Source of the DNA: Sphaerotilus sulfidivorans
GTDB lineage: Bacteria > Pseudomonadota > Gammaproteobacteria > Burkholderiales > Burkholderiaceae_C
DNA: 64,000 nucleotides
Direction of reading: 5' to 3'
NCBI RefSeq assembly: GCF_013426975.1
Contig: NZ_JACCPY010000004.1
Span: 124,001-188,000, forward strand
A model generated the notes under the pieces. That model was not told the origin of the DNA. It saw nothing but the letters and a program-made list of their open reading frames with translations, and did no database searches. Numbering within the stretch: position 1 is the stretch's first letter; each line of letters begins with the position of its first letter. Shown here in pieces: positions 35,259 through 44,500 of the stretch. A program made the translations under genes and the position numbers.

Positions 35259-36179
35259 TCAGAGCCGGTCGAGCGGGATTTTCAGATAGCGCACGCCGTT
35301 GGATTCCGGCGGCGGCAGGTGGCCGGCGCGCATGTTGACCTGCACCGAGGGCAGCATCAGCACCGGCATGTCCAGCGTCGCGTCGCGTGCGCGGCGCATC
35401 GCCACGAAGGTGTCCTCGGCGATGCCCTCGTGCACATGCACATTGGCGGCGCGCTGCTCGGCCACCGTCGTGACATGCGCCAGCGCGCGCCCTCCGGGGC
35501 GGTAGTCGTGGCACATGAACAGCCGGGTGTCGCCGGGCAGGTCGAGCACCCGCCGGATCGAGCGGTACAGCGTCGCGGCGTCGCCGCCGGGAAAGTCGCA
35601 GCGCGCGGTGCCGTAGTCGGGCATGAACAGCGTGTCGCCGACGAAGGCGGCCGGCGCGGCCTGCGGGTCGTCAGGCGTCTCGACCACATAGGTCAGGCAG
35701 GCCGGCGTGTGGCCGGGCGTGTGCAGCGCCGTCGCACGCAGGCCGCCGATCGCGAAGGTGTCGCCGTCGGCGAAGAGCCGTCCGAACTGGCGCCCGTCGC
35801 GGGCGAACTCCGGCTCGGCATTGAACAGCGTGCCGAAGGTCTTCTGCACCGTGGTGATCTGTGCGCCGATGGCGATCGTGCCGCCCAGTCGCGCCTGCAG
35901 CCACGGCGCCGCCGACAGGTGGTCGGCATGCACATGGGTCTCGAGCAGCCACTGCACCGTCAGCCCGAGCGCCTCGACCTGCGCGGCCAGGCGCTCGGCG
36001 CCCTGCGTGCCGGTGCGGCCGGACTTCGGGTCGTAGTCGAGCACGCTGTCGATGATCGCGGCCTGGCGGCTGTCCAGGTCGATCACCAGATGCGAGAAGG
36101 TCGAGGTGGCCTCGTCGAAGAAGGTGTCGATGCGCAGCCGGCCGGTGGTCTGGCTGGCGAAGGGGGCGGCGGTGTTCAT
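35259..36179 (-). CDS. ETHE1/Blh-like persulfide dioxygenase (MBL fold)
   Basis: 306 residues, no signal peptide. The motifs are THVHADHLSAAPWLQ (H82, H84, D86, H87), HTPGHTPAC (H157), GDTLFMPDYGTARCDFPGGDA (D182) and FMCHDYRPGG (H224). The MPDYGTARCDFPGGDA form is that of type II persulfide dioxygenases (Blh), which oxidise glutathione persulfide to sulfite using one Fe. No rhodanese is fused. The promoter carries a CsoR-type palindrome, and the ATG lies 7 bases from a -10-like TAGAAT, so the mRNA may be leaderless. Confidence 0.9.
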   Translation of the reverse strand: MNTAAPFASQTTGRLRIDTFFDEATSTFSHLVIDLDSRQAAIIDSVLDYDPKSGRTGTQGAERLAAQVEALGLTVQWLLETHVHADHLSAAPWLQARLGGTIAIGAQITTVQKTFGTLFNAEPEFARDGRQFGRLFADGDTFAIGGLRATALHTPGHTPACLTYVVETPDDPQAAPAAFVGDTLFMPDYGTARCDFPGGDAATLYRSIRRVLDLPGDTRLFMCHDYRPGGRALAHVTTVAEQRAANVHVHEGIAEDTFVAMRRARDATLDMPVLMLPSVQVNMRAGHLPPPESNGVRYLKIPLDRL

Positions 36180-36186
36180 GGCCGCG

Positions 36187-36208
36187 ATTCTATATACCCG
36201 TCAGGGTA
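36187..36208 (-). promoter_or_regulatory. Promoter of the persulfide dioxygenase gene with CsoR-type operator
   Basis: Minus strand: the palindrome TACCC-TGAC-GGGTA (36208-36195) is followed at once by TATAGAAT, giving a -10 TAGAAT at 36192-36187 and the ATG at 36179. Spacing matches the RND operon promoter, where the same palindrome overlaps the -10. The palindrome also covers the stop codon of the upstream VWA gene. The -35 is poor. Confidence 0.6.
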
Positions 36209-37682
36209 CTTTGCGATGTCGTGCGGCCCGACCCGACAGCGCATTGGGGAAATACAGCGCGGTCAGGCTGCGGCTGTGCACCGGCGAGGCCTCGGTGACC
36301 GCGGCGGGGTTGTCGGTGTAGCGGCGCCAGTCGCGCACCCAGTGGATGTCGTCGCAGACATCGAGCAGGCCCAGGGTCTCGCGGTCGCCGGTCAGCACGC
36401 CCTGCACCCGCAGGCCGAATTGCTCGCGCGCCTGGTCGAGCCGTGCCAGCGTGGCGGGCATGCAGCCGAATTCGCCGTCGGTGACGATCAGCAGATCGGC
36501 CTGGCGCCAGCGCGCCTGGTGCACCCGCTCGACCGCACGCTCGATCGGCGTCTGCACATCGGTGCCGCCGTCGAAGGCCTGGCCCATCAGGTCCATCAGC
36601 GCCTGCAGGCCGCCCGGGCTCAGGTCGAGTTCGCGCTCGATCACCTCGCCGGGGCCGCCGAAGGCGATCAGCACGCAGCCGCGCCGCTCCGCATGGGCCG
36701 CGCGCATCGCGGCGATGACGATCGCGCGGGCGATGTTCTCGGGCGCGCCGCGCATCGAGCCGGAGGTGTCCAGGCAGAGAATGAAGGGGCCGCGGCCGAG
36801 CGGCTCCGGGTCCGGCGGCGAGAGGGCGGCGCGCGGCGGTGCGGCCGGGTCCGGGCGCCAGTCGGTCAGCACCGCCTCGGACTGCCAGCCCAGCAGCCGG
36901 CATTCGGCCTGACGGGCGCGCCAGAGACGGCGCAGCAGCGGGTGGCGCAGCATCACCGCCTCGGAGGCCAGCATCCGGTCGATCCGGCCGGTGAGCTGCA
37001 GGCCGGTGAGTTCGCCGGGCGCGTCGGGCAGGCGGGTCTCGACCGCCCGCAGGCCGTGGGCCGCGCGCGCATCGGCCAGCGGCTCGAGGGCCTCCTGCGG
37101 CGGCGCGCCGCCCTGGCGCTCGGCACGGCCCAGGCGGCTGATCAGCGCGGCGAGCTGCGGCAGGCGTTCCAGCCAGGCCGCGGCCTGCTGGGCCTCGCGC
37201 CAGGCGCGCGAGCGCAGATGGCCGCGCAGCGCGTCCCAGCTCAGCCGCGAAGGGTCGCCCAGGCTGTCGAGCAGCACCAGCCGCTCGTCCCAGCCGCTGC
37301 CTTCCAGCTGCCACTCGGCCCGGAAGCCGGCCGCGGCGCCCTGGATGGCCTCGGCCCGCGTCAGCCGGGGCTGGTGATCGACGATGCGGTCCAGATGCCA
37401 CAGCAGCGTGCGCAGCACCTGCTGCGCCATCGCCGGGCGGCCCCGGCTCAGACCGGGCAGGCCGAGCTGGGAGACGGCCTCGCGCATCGGGGTCAGCGCG
37501 GCGGCGTCGCCCAGATCGGCCTCGGGCGGTGGCAGCGTGCCGGCCTCCAGCGCCTGCTGCCAGCGCCGCGTGTCACGCAGCCGCGCCTCGGCGTCGCCGA
37601 TGCTGGTCACCAGGGCCGGCAGCCACAGCTCGCGCGGCAGCTCGGCCAGGCGGTTCCACGGCAGGTCGGGCGAGCGGCACAT
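36201..37682 (-). CDS. VWA-domain protein partner of a MoxR-type ATPase
   Basis: 493 residues. A helical N-terminal part (1-310) is followed by a von Willebrand A domain with MIDAS motif LDTSGSM and later DGGTDVQTPIE and VTDGEFG. This is the ViaA-like partner architecture found next to RavA/MoxR ATPases, acting as a metal-dependent protein-binding adaptor for a chaperone. It lies 34 bases after the ATPase gene. The client protein is unknown. Confidence 0.88.
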   Translation of the reverse strand: MCRSPDLPWNRLAELPRELWLPALVTSIGDAEARLRDTRRWQQALEAGTLPPPEADLGDAAALTPMREAVSQLGLPGLSRGRPAMAQQVLRTLLWHLDRIVDHQPRLTRAEAIQGAAAGFRAEWQLEGSGWDERLVLLDSLGDPSRLSWDALRGHLRSRAWREAQQAAAWLERLPQLAALISRLGRAERQGGAPPQEALEPLADARAAHGLRAVETRLPDAPGELTGLQLTGRIDRMLASEAVMLRHPLLRRLWRARQAECRLLGWQSEAVLTDWRPDPAAPPRAALSPPDPEPLGRGPFILCLDTSGSMRGAPENIARAIVIAAMRAAHAERRGCVLIAFGGPGEVIERELDLSPGGLQALMDLMGQAFDGGTDVQTPIERAVERVHQARWRQADLLIVTDGEFGCMPATLARLDQAREQFGLRVQGVLTGDRETLGLLDVCDDIHWVRDWRRYTDNPAAVTEASPVHSRSLTALYFPNALSGRAARHRKVP

Positions 37683-37716
37683 CGGCGCGGTCCTGGGCGT
37701 GGTTCCGGGCGTGGCC

Positions 37717-39183
37717 TCAGTCTTCCAGCAGCACCGGTGCGGGCGGCGGCGCCTCGGCGCCTTCGGCCGGGGCCTGCACCGGCAGGCCGGCGAAGCCTGC
37801 GCGCACCGCCTCGAGCCGGTCCAGCAGCGCCCGCAGCACCAGCGCGGTGTGCAGATGCGCGCCCAGCAGCGCGGCCACGCAGGCCGGCGGCATCCACAGC
37901 CGGCCCTCGAGCCGGGCCGACAGGGCTTCGGCCGCGGCCAGCGCGGCCTCGTGGTGCGGGCGGGCCGCGGCGATCGTCTCGTCGACCTGCGCGACCCGGG
38001 CCGCGACATGCACCGGGCTCCAGCGCCGGCGCGAGGCGGCGTCGAGCGCCGGCGACATCATGCGCATCGTGCCGGCGCTGCCGTCCGCATCGCGTCCGCC
38101 GCCGATCGCGCGGGCCAGCGCCATCTTGCCGGCCAGATCGCCCTCGCCGCTGCCGGAGGCTTCGGCCTCGGCGCGCTGCTCGAGCTGGAGCTGGCGCTCT
38201 AGCGCCTCGACCGCGCGCGTCAGCCACGGCGCGTCCTGCGGCACCGCGCCGGCGATCTCCTGCGCGAACCAGTCCTGCAGCGCCGGCGCCAGCTCGGGCA
38301 GCGGCGCGGCGGTCTGCGGCGCCAGCCACAGGTCGAGCGCGTCGACCTGCGTGCGGCCTTCGGTGGCGGCGGCCACCTTCATCAGGCCGACAAGCTGGCG
38401 CCAGCGCCGGTCCGACAGCGCCTGCGCCGGCTGCTGCGCGGCCAGCCAGCGGCGCAGCCGGTGCAGCGCCTCGACCGCTTCCTCGCCCAGCTCGACGCGG
38501 GTCGCCGCCTGGCGCACCGCCTCGCGCTCGGCCGCCTCCAGGCCGGGCTCGGGCGCGGGCCGCAGCAGCGACCGGGCCTGGCTGTCGCGCTCGTCGAGCC
38601 GCAGCAGCGCCTCGAAGCGCTCCTCGCTGACCGGGGCCACCGGCAGGCGCACCAGGAAACGATCGAAGAAGGCCCGCAGCGCCTCGTCGGCCGGCACCTC
38701 ATTGCTCGCGCCGACGACGCTCAGCAGCGGCACGCGCACCCGGCCGCTGCCGTTGTCAAACTCGCGCTCGTTGAGCAGCGTCAGCAGCGCGTTCAGGATC
38801 GCCGAGTTGGCCTTGAACACCTCGTCGAGAAAGGCGATGCCGGCCTCGGGCAGGAAGCCCGCGGTCAGCCGCTCGTGGCGGTCCTCCTCGAGCGCCTTCA
38901 GCGACAGCGGCCCGAACAGCTCCTCCGGGGTGGAGAAGCGCGTCAGCAGCCGCTCGAAGTAGGGCGCACCGTCGAAGGCACGGTGCAGGCGGCGCGCCAG
39001 CTCGCTCTTGGCGGTGCCGGGCGGGCCGAGCAGCAGCACATGCTCGCCGGCCAGCGCGGCCAGCAGCGCCAGACGGGTCTCGGTGTCGCGCTCGAGCAGG
39101 CCGTCGCCGAGCGTGTCGATCAGCGCGCGCAGGCGCTCGGGGGAGGGCAGGGGACGGCGCTCGTCCAGGGCAGAAGCAGACAT
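37717..39183 (-). CDS. MoxR/RavA-family AAA+ ATPase
   Basis: 488 residues from ATG 39183 (a TTG 36 bases upstream is less likely). Walker A LLGPPGTAKSELARRLH, Walker B AFLDEVFKAN, sensor I VVGASNEVP and the RavA-specific RFLVRLPV are visible, followed by a helical lid and a C-terminal region with coiled-coil character. Probably a hexameric chaperone-like ATPase working with the VWA protein. AGAATCGCGGCC directly precedes the ATG, as at the dioxygenase gene. Confidence 0.92.
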   Translation of the reverse strand: MSASALDERRPLPSPERLRALIDTLGDGLLERDTETRLALLAALAGEHVLLLGPPGTAKSELARRLHRAFDGAPYFERLLTRFSTPEELFGPLSLKALEEDRHERLTAGFLPEAGIAFLDEVFKANSAILNALLTLLNEREFDNGSGRVRVPLLSVVGASNEVPADEALRAFFDRFLVRLPVAPVSEERFEALLRLDERDSQARSLLRPAPEPGLEAAEREAVRQAATRVELGEEAVEALHRLRRWLAAQQPAQALSDRRWRQLVGLMKVAAATEGRTQVDALDLWLAPQTAAPLPELAPALQDWFAQEIAGAVPQDAPWLTRAVEALERQLQLEQRAEAEASGSGEGDLAGKMALARAIGGGRDADGSAGTMRMMSPALDAASRRRWSPVHVAARVAQVDETIAAARPHHEAALAAAEALSARLEGRLWMPPACVAALLGAHLHTALVLRALLDRLEAVRAGFAGLPVQAPAEGAEAPPPAPVLLED

Positions 39184-39325
39184 GGCCGCGATTCTCGTGT
39201 GCCGCTCCGGGATCGGCAACCTGTCACGCCGAGGTCGTCGCTTCGCGTCACCAGAAAGCGCGAGAAGCCCCGTCCTTCAGGGCGGGGATGCAGAGCGCAG
39301 GCTCGCGCAGCGAGCCATTGGCTTG

Positions 39326-40609
39326 GTGGTCGAGCCCATTCGAGCCTTCCGCTTCCAGTTGCGCCCCACGCCCGGCACCGCCCACACCCTGCGCCGGTTC
39401 GCCGGCGCGTGCCGCTGGGTGTGGAACCGGGCCATCGGCGAGCAGCAGCGACTGCGGGCCGCTGGCGAGAAGTTCGCGGGCTTTGCTGCGATGTGCCGCT
39501 GGCTGACCGTGTGGCGCAACGACCCGGACACGGCGTGGCTGGCCGAAACCCCCGTGCAGGCACAGCAGCAGACGCTCAAGCGACTGGAGGCGAGCTACCG
39601 GCGCTTCTTCGAGGGGAGTGGCGGCTATCCGAGGTTCCGGGGTCGGGGCCAGGATGCGGGGCTGCGGTTTCCGAAGGCGTCGGACTGCAAGCTCGACGCT
39701 GAGAACCAGCGCATCAAGCCACCGAAGCTGGGCTGGATGCGGATGCGTCAGTCGCAGGCGGTCGAGGGATCGGTTCGGAACTACACGCTGACGCAGGCGC
39801 GGGGCCGCTGGTTCGTGTCGATCCAGGTGGAGCAAGCGGACGTGATCCCGGCGGCGGGACTGGTGCCGACGCTGGGGATCGACTTCGGCGTGGCGCTGTT
39901 CGCGGCGACGACGGACGGTGAGTGCGTGGCGCCGCTGAATGCGCTGAAGCGGCAGCAGAAGTACCTGAAGCGAGTTCAGCGGTCGGTGTCGCGCAAGGTG
40001 AAGGGATCGAAGAACCGGCGCAAGGCGATCGATCGATTGGGCAAGGTGCATGCCCGGATCGCGGCACAGCGCAAGGACTGGCTGCACAAGCTGACGACGA
40101 AGTGGGCCGATGCGCATCCGGTGATCGCCATCGAGGATCTGAAGGTGGCGGCGATGAGCGCCAGCGCCAAGGGCACAGCCACCGAGCCAGGGCAACGAGT
40201 GCGGCAGAAAGCGGGACTGAACCGATCGATCCTCGATCAGGCGTGGGGCGAAGCTCGGCGACAACTGGACTACAAGACAGCGGCCCGAGGTGGTGCAGTG
40301 GTGCCCGTGGACCCGGCGTACACGAGCCAGCGGTGCAGCGCCTGCGGGCACACCGCCAGGGAGAACCGGCCGACGCAAGCCCGCTTCGAGTGCGAAGCGT
40401 GCGGACATGAAGAAAACGCGGACCTGAACGCCGCGAAGAACGTACTGGCCGCGGGACACGCGGTCTGGGTCGCAAGACCCGAAGCCTGTGGAGCGGAGGT
40501 CAGACGTGCCAGACCCGTGAGGGGACGACACGCAGCCGCGAGGAAGCAGGAACCCGCCGAAGGCTCGGCCGCGCAAGCGGTCGTGCCCGCCGGAATCCCC
40601 GTCCTTTAG
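39326..40609 (+). CDS. tnpB: RNA-guided endonuclease TnpB
   Basis: 427 residues from GTG 39326; TTG 39323 or ATT 39317 are alternatives. An N-terminal helix-turn-helix with RRFAGACRWVWNRAIGEQQ is followed by a RuvC-like nuclease. The catalytic residues are all present: D186 (LGIDFGV), E270 (IAIEDLK) and D366 (NADLNAAKN). A zinc ribbon has C337, C340, C356 and C359. TnpB proteins cut DNA guided by an omega RNA made from the element's right end. The stop codon lies inside the right-end hairpin, so the coding and guide RNA regions overlap. Confidence 0.9.
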   Translation: MVEPIRAFRFQLRPTPGTAHTLRRFAGACRWVWNRAIGEQQRLRAAGEKFAGFAAMCRWLTVWRNDPDTAWLAETPVQAQQQTLKRLEASYRRFFEGSGGYPRFRGRGQDAGLRFPKASDCKLDAENQRIKPPKLGWMRMRQSQAVEGSVRNYTLTQARGRWFVSIQVEQADVIPAAGLVPTLGIDFGVALFAATTDGECVAPLNALKRQQKYLKRVQRSVSRKVKGSKNRRKAIDRLGKVHARIAAQRKDWLHKLTTKWADAHPVIAIEDLKVAAMSASAKGTATEPGQRVRQKAGLNRSILDQAWGEARRQLDYKTAARGGAVVPVDPAYTSQRCSACGHTARENRPTQARFECEACGHEENADLNAAKNVLAAGHAVWVARPEACGAEVRRARPVRGRHAAARKQEPAEGSAAQAVVPAGIPVL

Positions 40610-40624
40610 GGCGGGGAGGATGTC
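40490..40624 (+). ncRNA. Probable omega (right-end) RNA of the TnpB element
   Basis: In studied TnpB systems the guide RNA is cut from the 3' end of the tnpB transcript and ends with the right-end hairpin plus about 16-20 bases of flank. Here the hairpin is 40597-40616, and the guide would start near 40625 in unique flanking DNA. The 5' limit given is a guess. Confidence 0.35.
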
Positions 40625-40696
40625 AAAAGGTGCTTCCGCTGAATGCGGATGGCACGGCGCCGGCCAGCCCCTTGCTGTCGCAGAAGACTCTGCGGG

Positions 40697-41446
40697 TCAA
40701 AGCCGGGACGGTGGCGGTCGGCTGACGCTGCTGGTGGGCAGCAGGGTCTGGTTCAGTTCAGATCGCAACGACGGCCAGGACGGCAGTGCGTGGTCGAGCA
40801 GTGCGGTGAACTGCTCGTCATGCCGGCGCACCCGCAGATGGGCCAGCTCATGCACCAGGACGTACTCGATGCAGGCCGGTCGCTGTCGTGCCAGATCCAG
40901 GTTGAGCCAGATCCGTCCGCTGGCCGGCGTGCAACTGCCCCATTTCGTCTTCATGCGCTTGACGCCCCAGGCGCTTGCCTCCACGCCCAGCACCGGCTGC
41001 CAGCGGGCCAGCAGCGCCGGGATCAGCGCTTTCAGCTCGACTCGATACCAGTTCTGCAGCACCCGCTCACGCTGGTCCCGGTCTGCGCCGGGGCGCACCT
41101 GCAGCCGCAGCGTCGTCAGCCCGACGCGCTCGACCTGGGGCGGCGCGTCCACCTCGACCACCCGCAGCCGGCGCCGCTGGCCGAAGACCTGGTGGCTCTC
41201 GCCGCTGACCATCTCGCGCCGTGATTCGCGCGGTTGCGCCGCAAACCGCGCCTGTTGCCGGCGGATCCAGCCCAGCCGCTGCACGACCGCGAGCCGCACC
41301 GCCTCGTCGTCCACGGCCAGCGGTGCCGCCACACGCACGCGCCCGTCCGGCGGGTAGACGCCGAGGTGCAGGTGCTTGATGCGCTGGCGGGCGATCTCGA
41401 CGCGCAGGCCGCTGATGTCGAGGTGGTGGGGCGGTGTCGATGGCAT
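40697..41446 (-). CDS. YgjP-like zinc metallopeptidase (M48/DUF45)
   Basis: 249 residues. The motif YVLVHELAHLRVRRHDEQF holds HExxH-like HELAH and the third His, and WGVKRMKTKWGSCTPASGRIWLNLDL is the YgjP signature. Genes of this family often stand beside type I restriction genes, as here, 141 bases after hsdR in the same direction. The substrate is unknown; cytosolic. The TnpB element sits right behind it. Confidence 0.88.
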   Translation of the reverse strand: MPSTPPHHLDISGLRVEIARQRIKHLHLGVYPPDGRVRVAAPLAVDDEAVRLAVVQRLGWIRRQQARFAAQPRESRREMVSGESHQVFGQRRRLRVVEVDAPPQVERVGLTTLRLQVRPGADRDQRERVLQNWYRVELKALIPALLARWQPVLGVEASAWGVKRMKTKWGSCTPASGRIWLNLDLARQRPACIEYVLVHELAHLRVRRHDEQFTALLDHALPSWPSLRSELNQTLLPTSSVSRPPPSRL

Positions 41447-41483
41447 GAACGAATGTTGGATGGTCTCGGCGTGTCCTCACCCG

Positions 41484-41564
41484 CCGTCATGCCCGCGCAG
41501 GCGGGCACCCACGCCGTCCACCGACCGCTTGAATCGTGGGTACCCGCTTGCGCGGGCATGACGG
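41484..41564. repeat. Inverted repeat of REP/BIME type
   Basis: Two 29-base arms (41484-41512 and 41536-41564) are reverse complements with two mismatches, around a 23-base centre. Each arm begins CCGTCATGCCCGCGCA. Such palindromes occur scattered between genes in many proteobacteria and can stabilise mRNA ends. It lies just after the hsdR stop. Confidence 0.85.
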
Positions 41565-41586
41565 TGTTGGGACGGTGCTGGGGGCG

Positions 41587-44500
41587 TCAGTATTCGGGCT
41601 GGTTCCGGACCAGCTCAAGGAGTCGGTCCACCCGCGCATCCAGGTCTTCCTGCACGCCGCTGCCTTCCGCCGCGATCAGCACGCCTGGCGCACCCAAGGC
41701 CTGCTTGATCGCCGTGCGCAGCTTGCGCGTCTTCATCTTGCTGTTGACCGTGCGCCAGTCGTCCTCGCGGTGCGTGATCACCGCGTGGTGGACGCTGAGC
41801 GCGAGCGGCTGGTCCTGGCCGAGGTTGTCGAACAGCGCCTGCTTGCCGGGTGTGTCGATGGCGCGCGGGTAGGCGGTGCTGGAGGAGGGCGACTGCACCT
41901 GCCGCGCCAGCGCGCTGGCCTGTTGCAGGAATTCGGCGTAGTCGATCGCCTGTTCCCGCCGCTGCGCGATCAGCGCGTCCAGCAGCGCCGACATGCGCTC
42001 GTAGTACTTCGGGTTGACCGGCGACTCGTCGATGATGACCCGGCGCACGTTGTTCTCGATCGTCTCGGCCACCGACTCGGTGCTGGTGCGCAGCCCGTCC
42101 GGCAGCGCCTCGACCGCTTCGGGGCCACGCTGGGCGAGCATCTGCACCAGCGTCAGGTCGTCGAAGGCCGAGAGCTTCTCGCTGTCGCCCGCCTGCACGT
42201 AGGTGTCGATCAGGTGGCGCATCGCCGGCTCGTAGGCTTTCAGGTCGATGTAGTCGCCGCTGCGGATCTTCACCGCGCTGCGCACCGCCTCGAACTGCGT
42301 CACCTCGGCTTTCAGCGCCTTGGCCTCGTCGGGCGTGACGCCGGCTTCCGCGAAATCGCCCGCGAGGTTGGCGTAGGCGCGCACCAGCGCCGCGACGAGC
42401 TTGTAGAGCGCCAGCCGCTGGCCTTCCCGTGCCTTGAGTTCCGCCGCGTCCCCCGCCGCCGTGCCGCAGAAGAAGCGCAGGTAGGTTTCCATCGTGCGCG
42501 GCGTCTCGACCGGCTCGCACAGCGCCCGCACCGATTCGAGCACCTCGTCCAGCCGCTCGCGGGCCTTGTCGATGCGGCTGGTGATGAGGCCGGCGATGTC
42601 GGCAGCGTCGTAGCCGTCGAGCGCGCCGTGGGTGTAGTCCTGGATCGCGCCCTCGACGCGCTCGAACAGGTGCTTGTAGTCGACGATGCAGCCCACTTCC
42701 TTGTCGTCGCCGTCCAGCCGGTTGACGCGGCAGATCGCCTGGAACAGGCCGTGGTCGCGCATCGGCTTGTCGATGTAGAGCACGGTCGCGGCCGGCGCGT
42801 CGAAGCCGGTCAGCAGCTTGTCCACGACGATCAGCAGTTGCATCTGCGCCGGCTCGTCGATGAAGCGCTGTTTCACCTGGGTCTCGAAGTCGTCGATGCG
42901 CAGCACCGCTTCGTCCGGCGGCAGCTTGAACCAGTCGGCCAGCATCCGGCGGTAGGTCTCGACTTTCTGCAGCGCGTCCGTCACGCCTTCGCCGGTTGCC
43001 TCGCCTTTCACGTCCGCCACCTTCGGCACGTAGGAGCTGACCACCGCGCAGCGCCCGGCCAGCGGCGTGCGCGCAAACAGGTCGTGGTAGCGGCACGCCT
43101 CGTACACGCTGCCCGCCACCAGCATCGCGTTGCCGCGCCCGCTCTTCAGGCGGTCGCGGGTGGCCATGTCGAGCAGGATGTCGGCCACGATCTGCTCCAG
43201 CCGGCTGCGGCTCGACAGCAGCGTCTGCATCGTGCCCCAGCGGGCCTTGAGCTGCGCCTTGGCGAGGTCGGTCAGCGCGGCGGTGTGGGCCTCGAACCAG
43301 TCGTCGATCTTGCGCTGCGAGGTGATGCGCTGGTCGATGTCGCGCGCCTCGTAGCGCAGGTCGAGCACCACGCGGTCGCGCACCGCCTCGTTGAACTTGT
43401 AGGTGTGGATGTAGCCGCCGAAGACCTCGATGCTGCGCTGCTTGTCGCTCTTGAGCAGCGGCGTGCCGGTGAAGCCGATGAAGACCGCGTCGGGCAGGAT
43501 GGCCTTCATCGCCTCGTGCAGCAGGCCGGACTGGGTGCGGTGGCATTCGTCCACGAAGACGTGGAGGCGGCCACGCGCCTGGAAGCCCGGCGGCAGTGCC
43601 TTGCGGAGCGTCTCGACGTAACTGGCCACGTCACCCGCATCACCGTCGTTGCCGTCGCGTGCGGTCTTGCGGCCGACGCCGCCGAACTTGTGGACCAGCG
43701 AGCCGATCAGCCACGGCCGGTCGTCGCCCAGCACGCGCACGAGGTCGGCGCCGTCGCGGGTGCGGTGGAGCTGTTCCTGCACGCCGTGGAAGACCTTTTC
43801 GATCTGGGCGTCGAGTTCGGTGCGGTCGGTGATGATGAGGACGCGGGCGTCATGGATGTGTTCGCGGATCCATTTGGCCAGCCAGACCATCGTCAGGCTT
43901 TTTCCCGAGCCTTGGGTGTGCCAGAGGATGCCGCCCTCGCGGCGCTGCAGGCGGGTCTGGGCGGCGCGCACGCCGAAATACTGGTTGTGGCGACAGAGTT
44001 TCTTGCGCCCGCTGTCGAACACCACGAAGTCGTGGATCAGCTCCAGCAGCCGCGCCTTGCTGCAGAGCCAGCCGAGGTGCTGGTCGAGCGGGCTGCGCGG
44101 GTCGTCGGCGAGGTCGGCGCCGTCTTCGCGCCAGGTCAGGTAATGGCGTTCGGGCGTGCCGATGGTGCCGTAGCGCAGGCCCTCGGTGTCGCTGCCGGCC
44201 ATGACGAACTGCAGCGTCGAGAAGAAGCCTTCGATGAATTCGGGTTTCTGGTTGTCGAGGTTCTGGCGGATGCCTTCGGACACCGAGACGGTGGAGCGTT
44301 TCAGCTCGATCACGGCGAGGGCGATGCCATTGACGTACAGCACGAGGTCGGGGCGCTTGGTGTGGGCGCGCGGGTCGTGCGGCTTGACGGTGACTTCCTC
44401 GGCGATGCCGAAGTGGTTGCGCTCGGGGTGCTTCCAGTCGATCAGCCAGACATCGCGGGTCTGCTCGCCGGCGTCGGGGCGCACCTTGACGCCGTAGCGC

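Larger units (their letters stand above)
39268..40624 (+). mobile_element. Solitary TnpB element (IS200/IS605-like, no tnpA)
   Basis: The left end carries a hairpin CCCCGTCCTTCAGGGCGGGG (39268-39287). The right end carries CCCCGTCCTTTAGGGCGGGG (40597-40616), one base different, followed by AGGATGTC. Hairpins of this form and the GGGGAGGATGTC right end are typical of IS200/IS605-group elements. Only tnpB lies between them; no Y1 or serine transposase gene is present, so movement would need one in trans. The exact outer borders are estimated. Confidence 0.8.

Noticed and set aside
39008-39325. N-terminal extension of tnpB across the element's left end
   Set aside because: It would start inside the MoxR gene and outside the mobile element. 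TnpB homology begins at VVEPIRAFRF.
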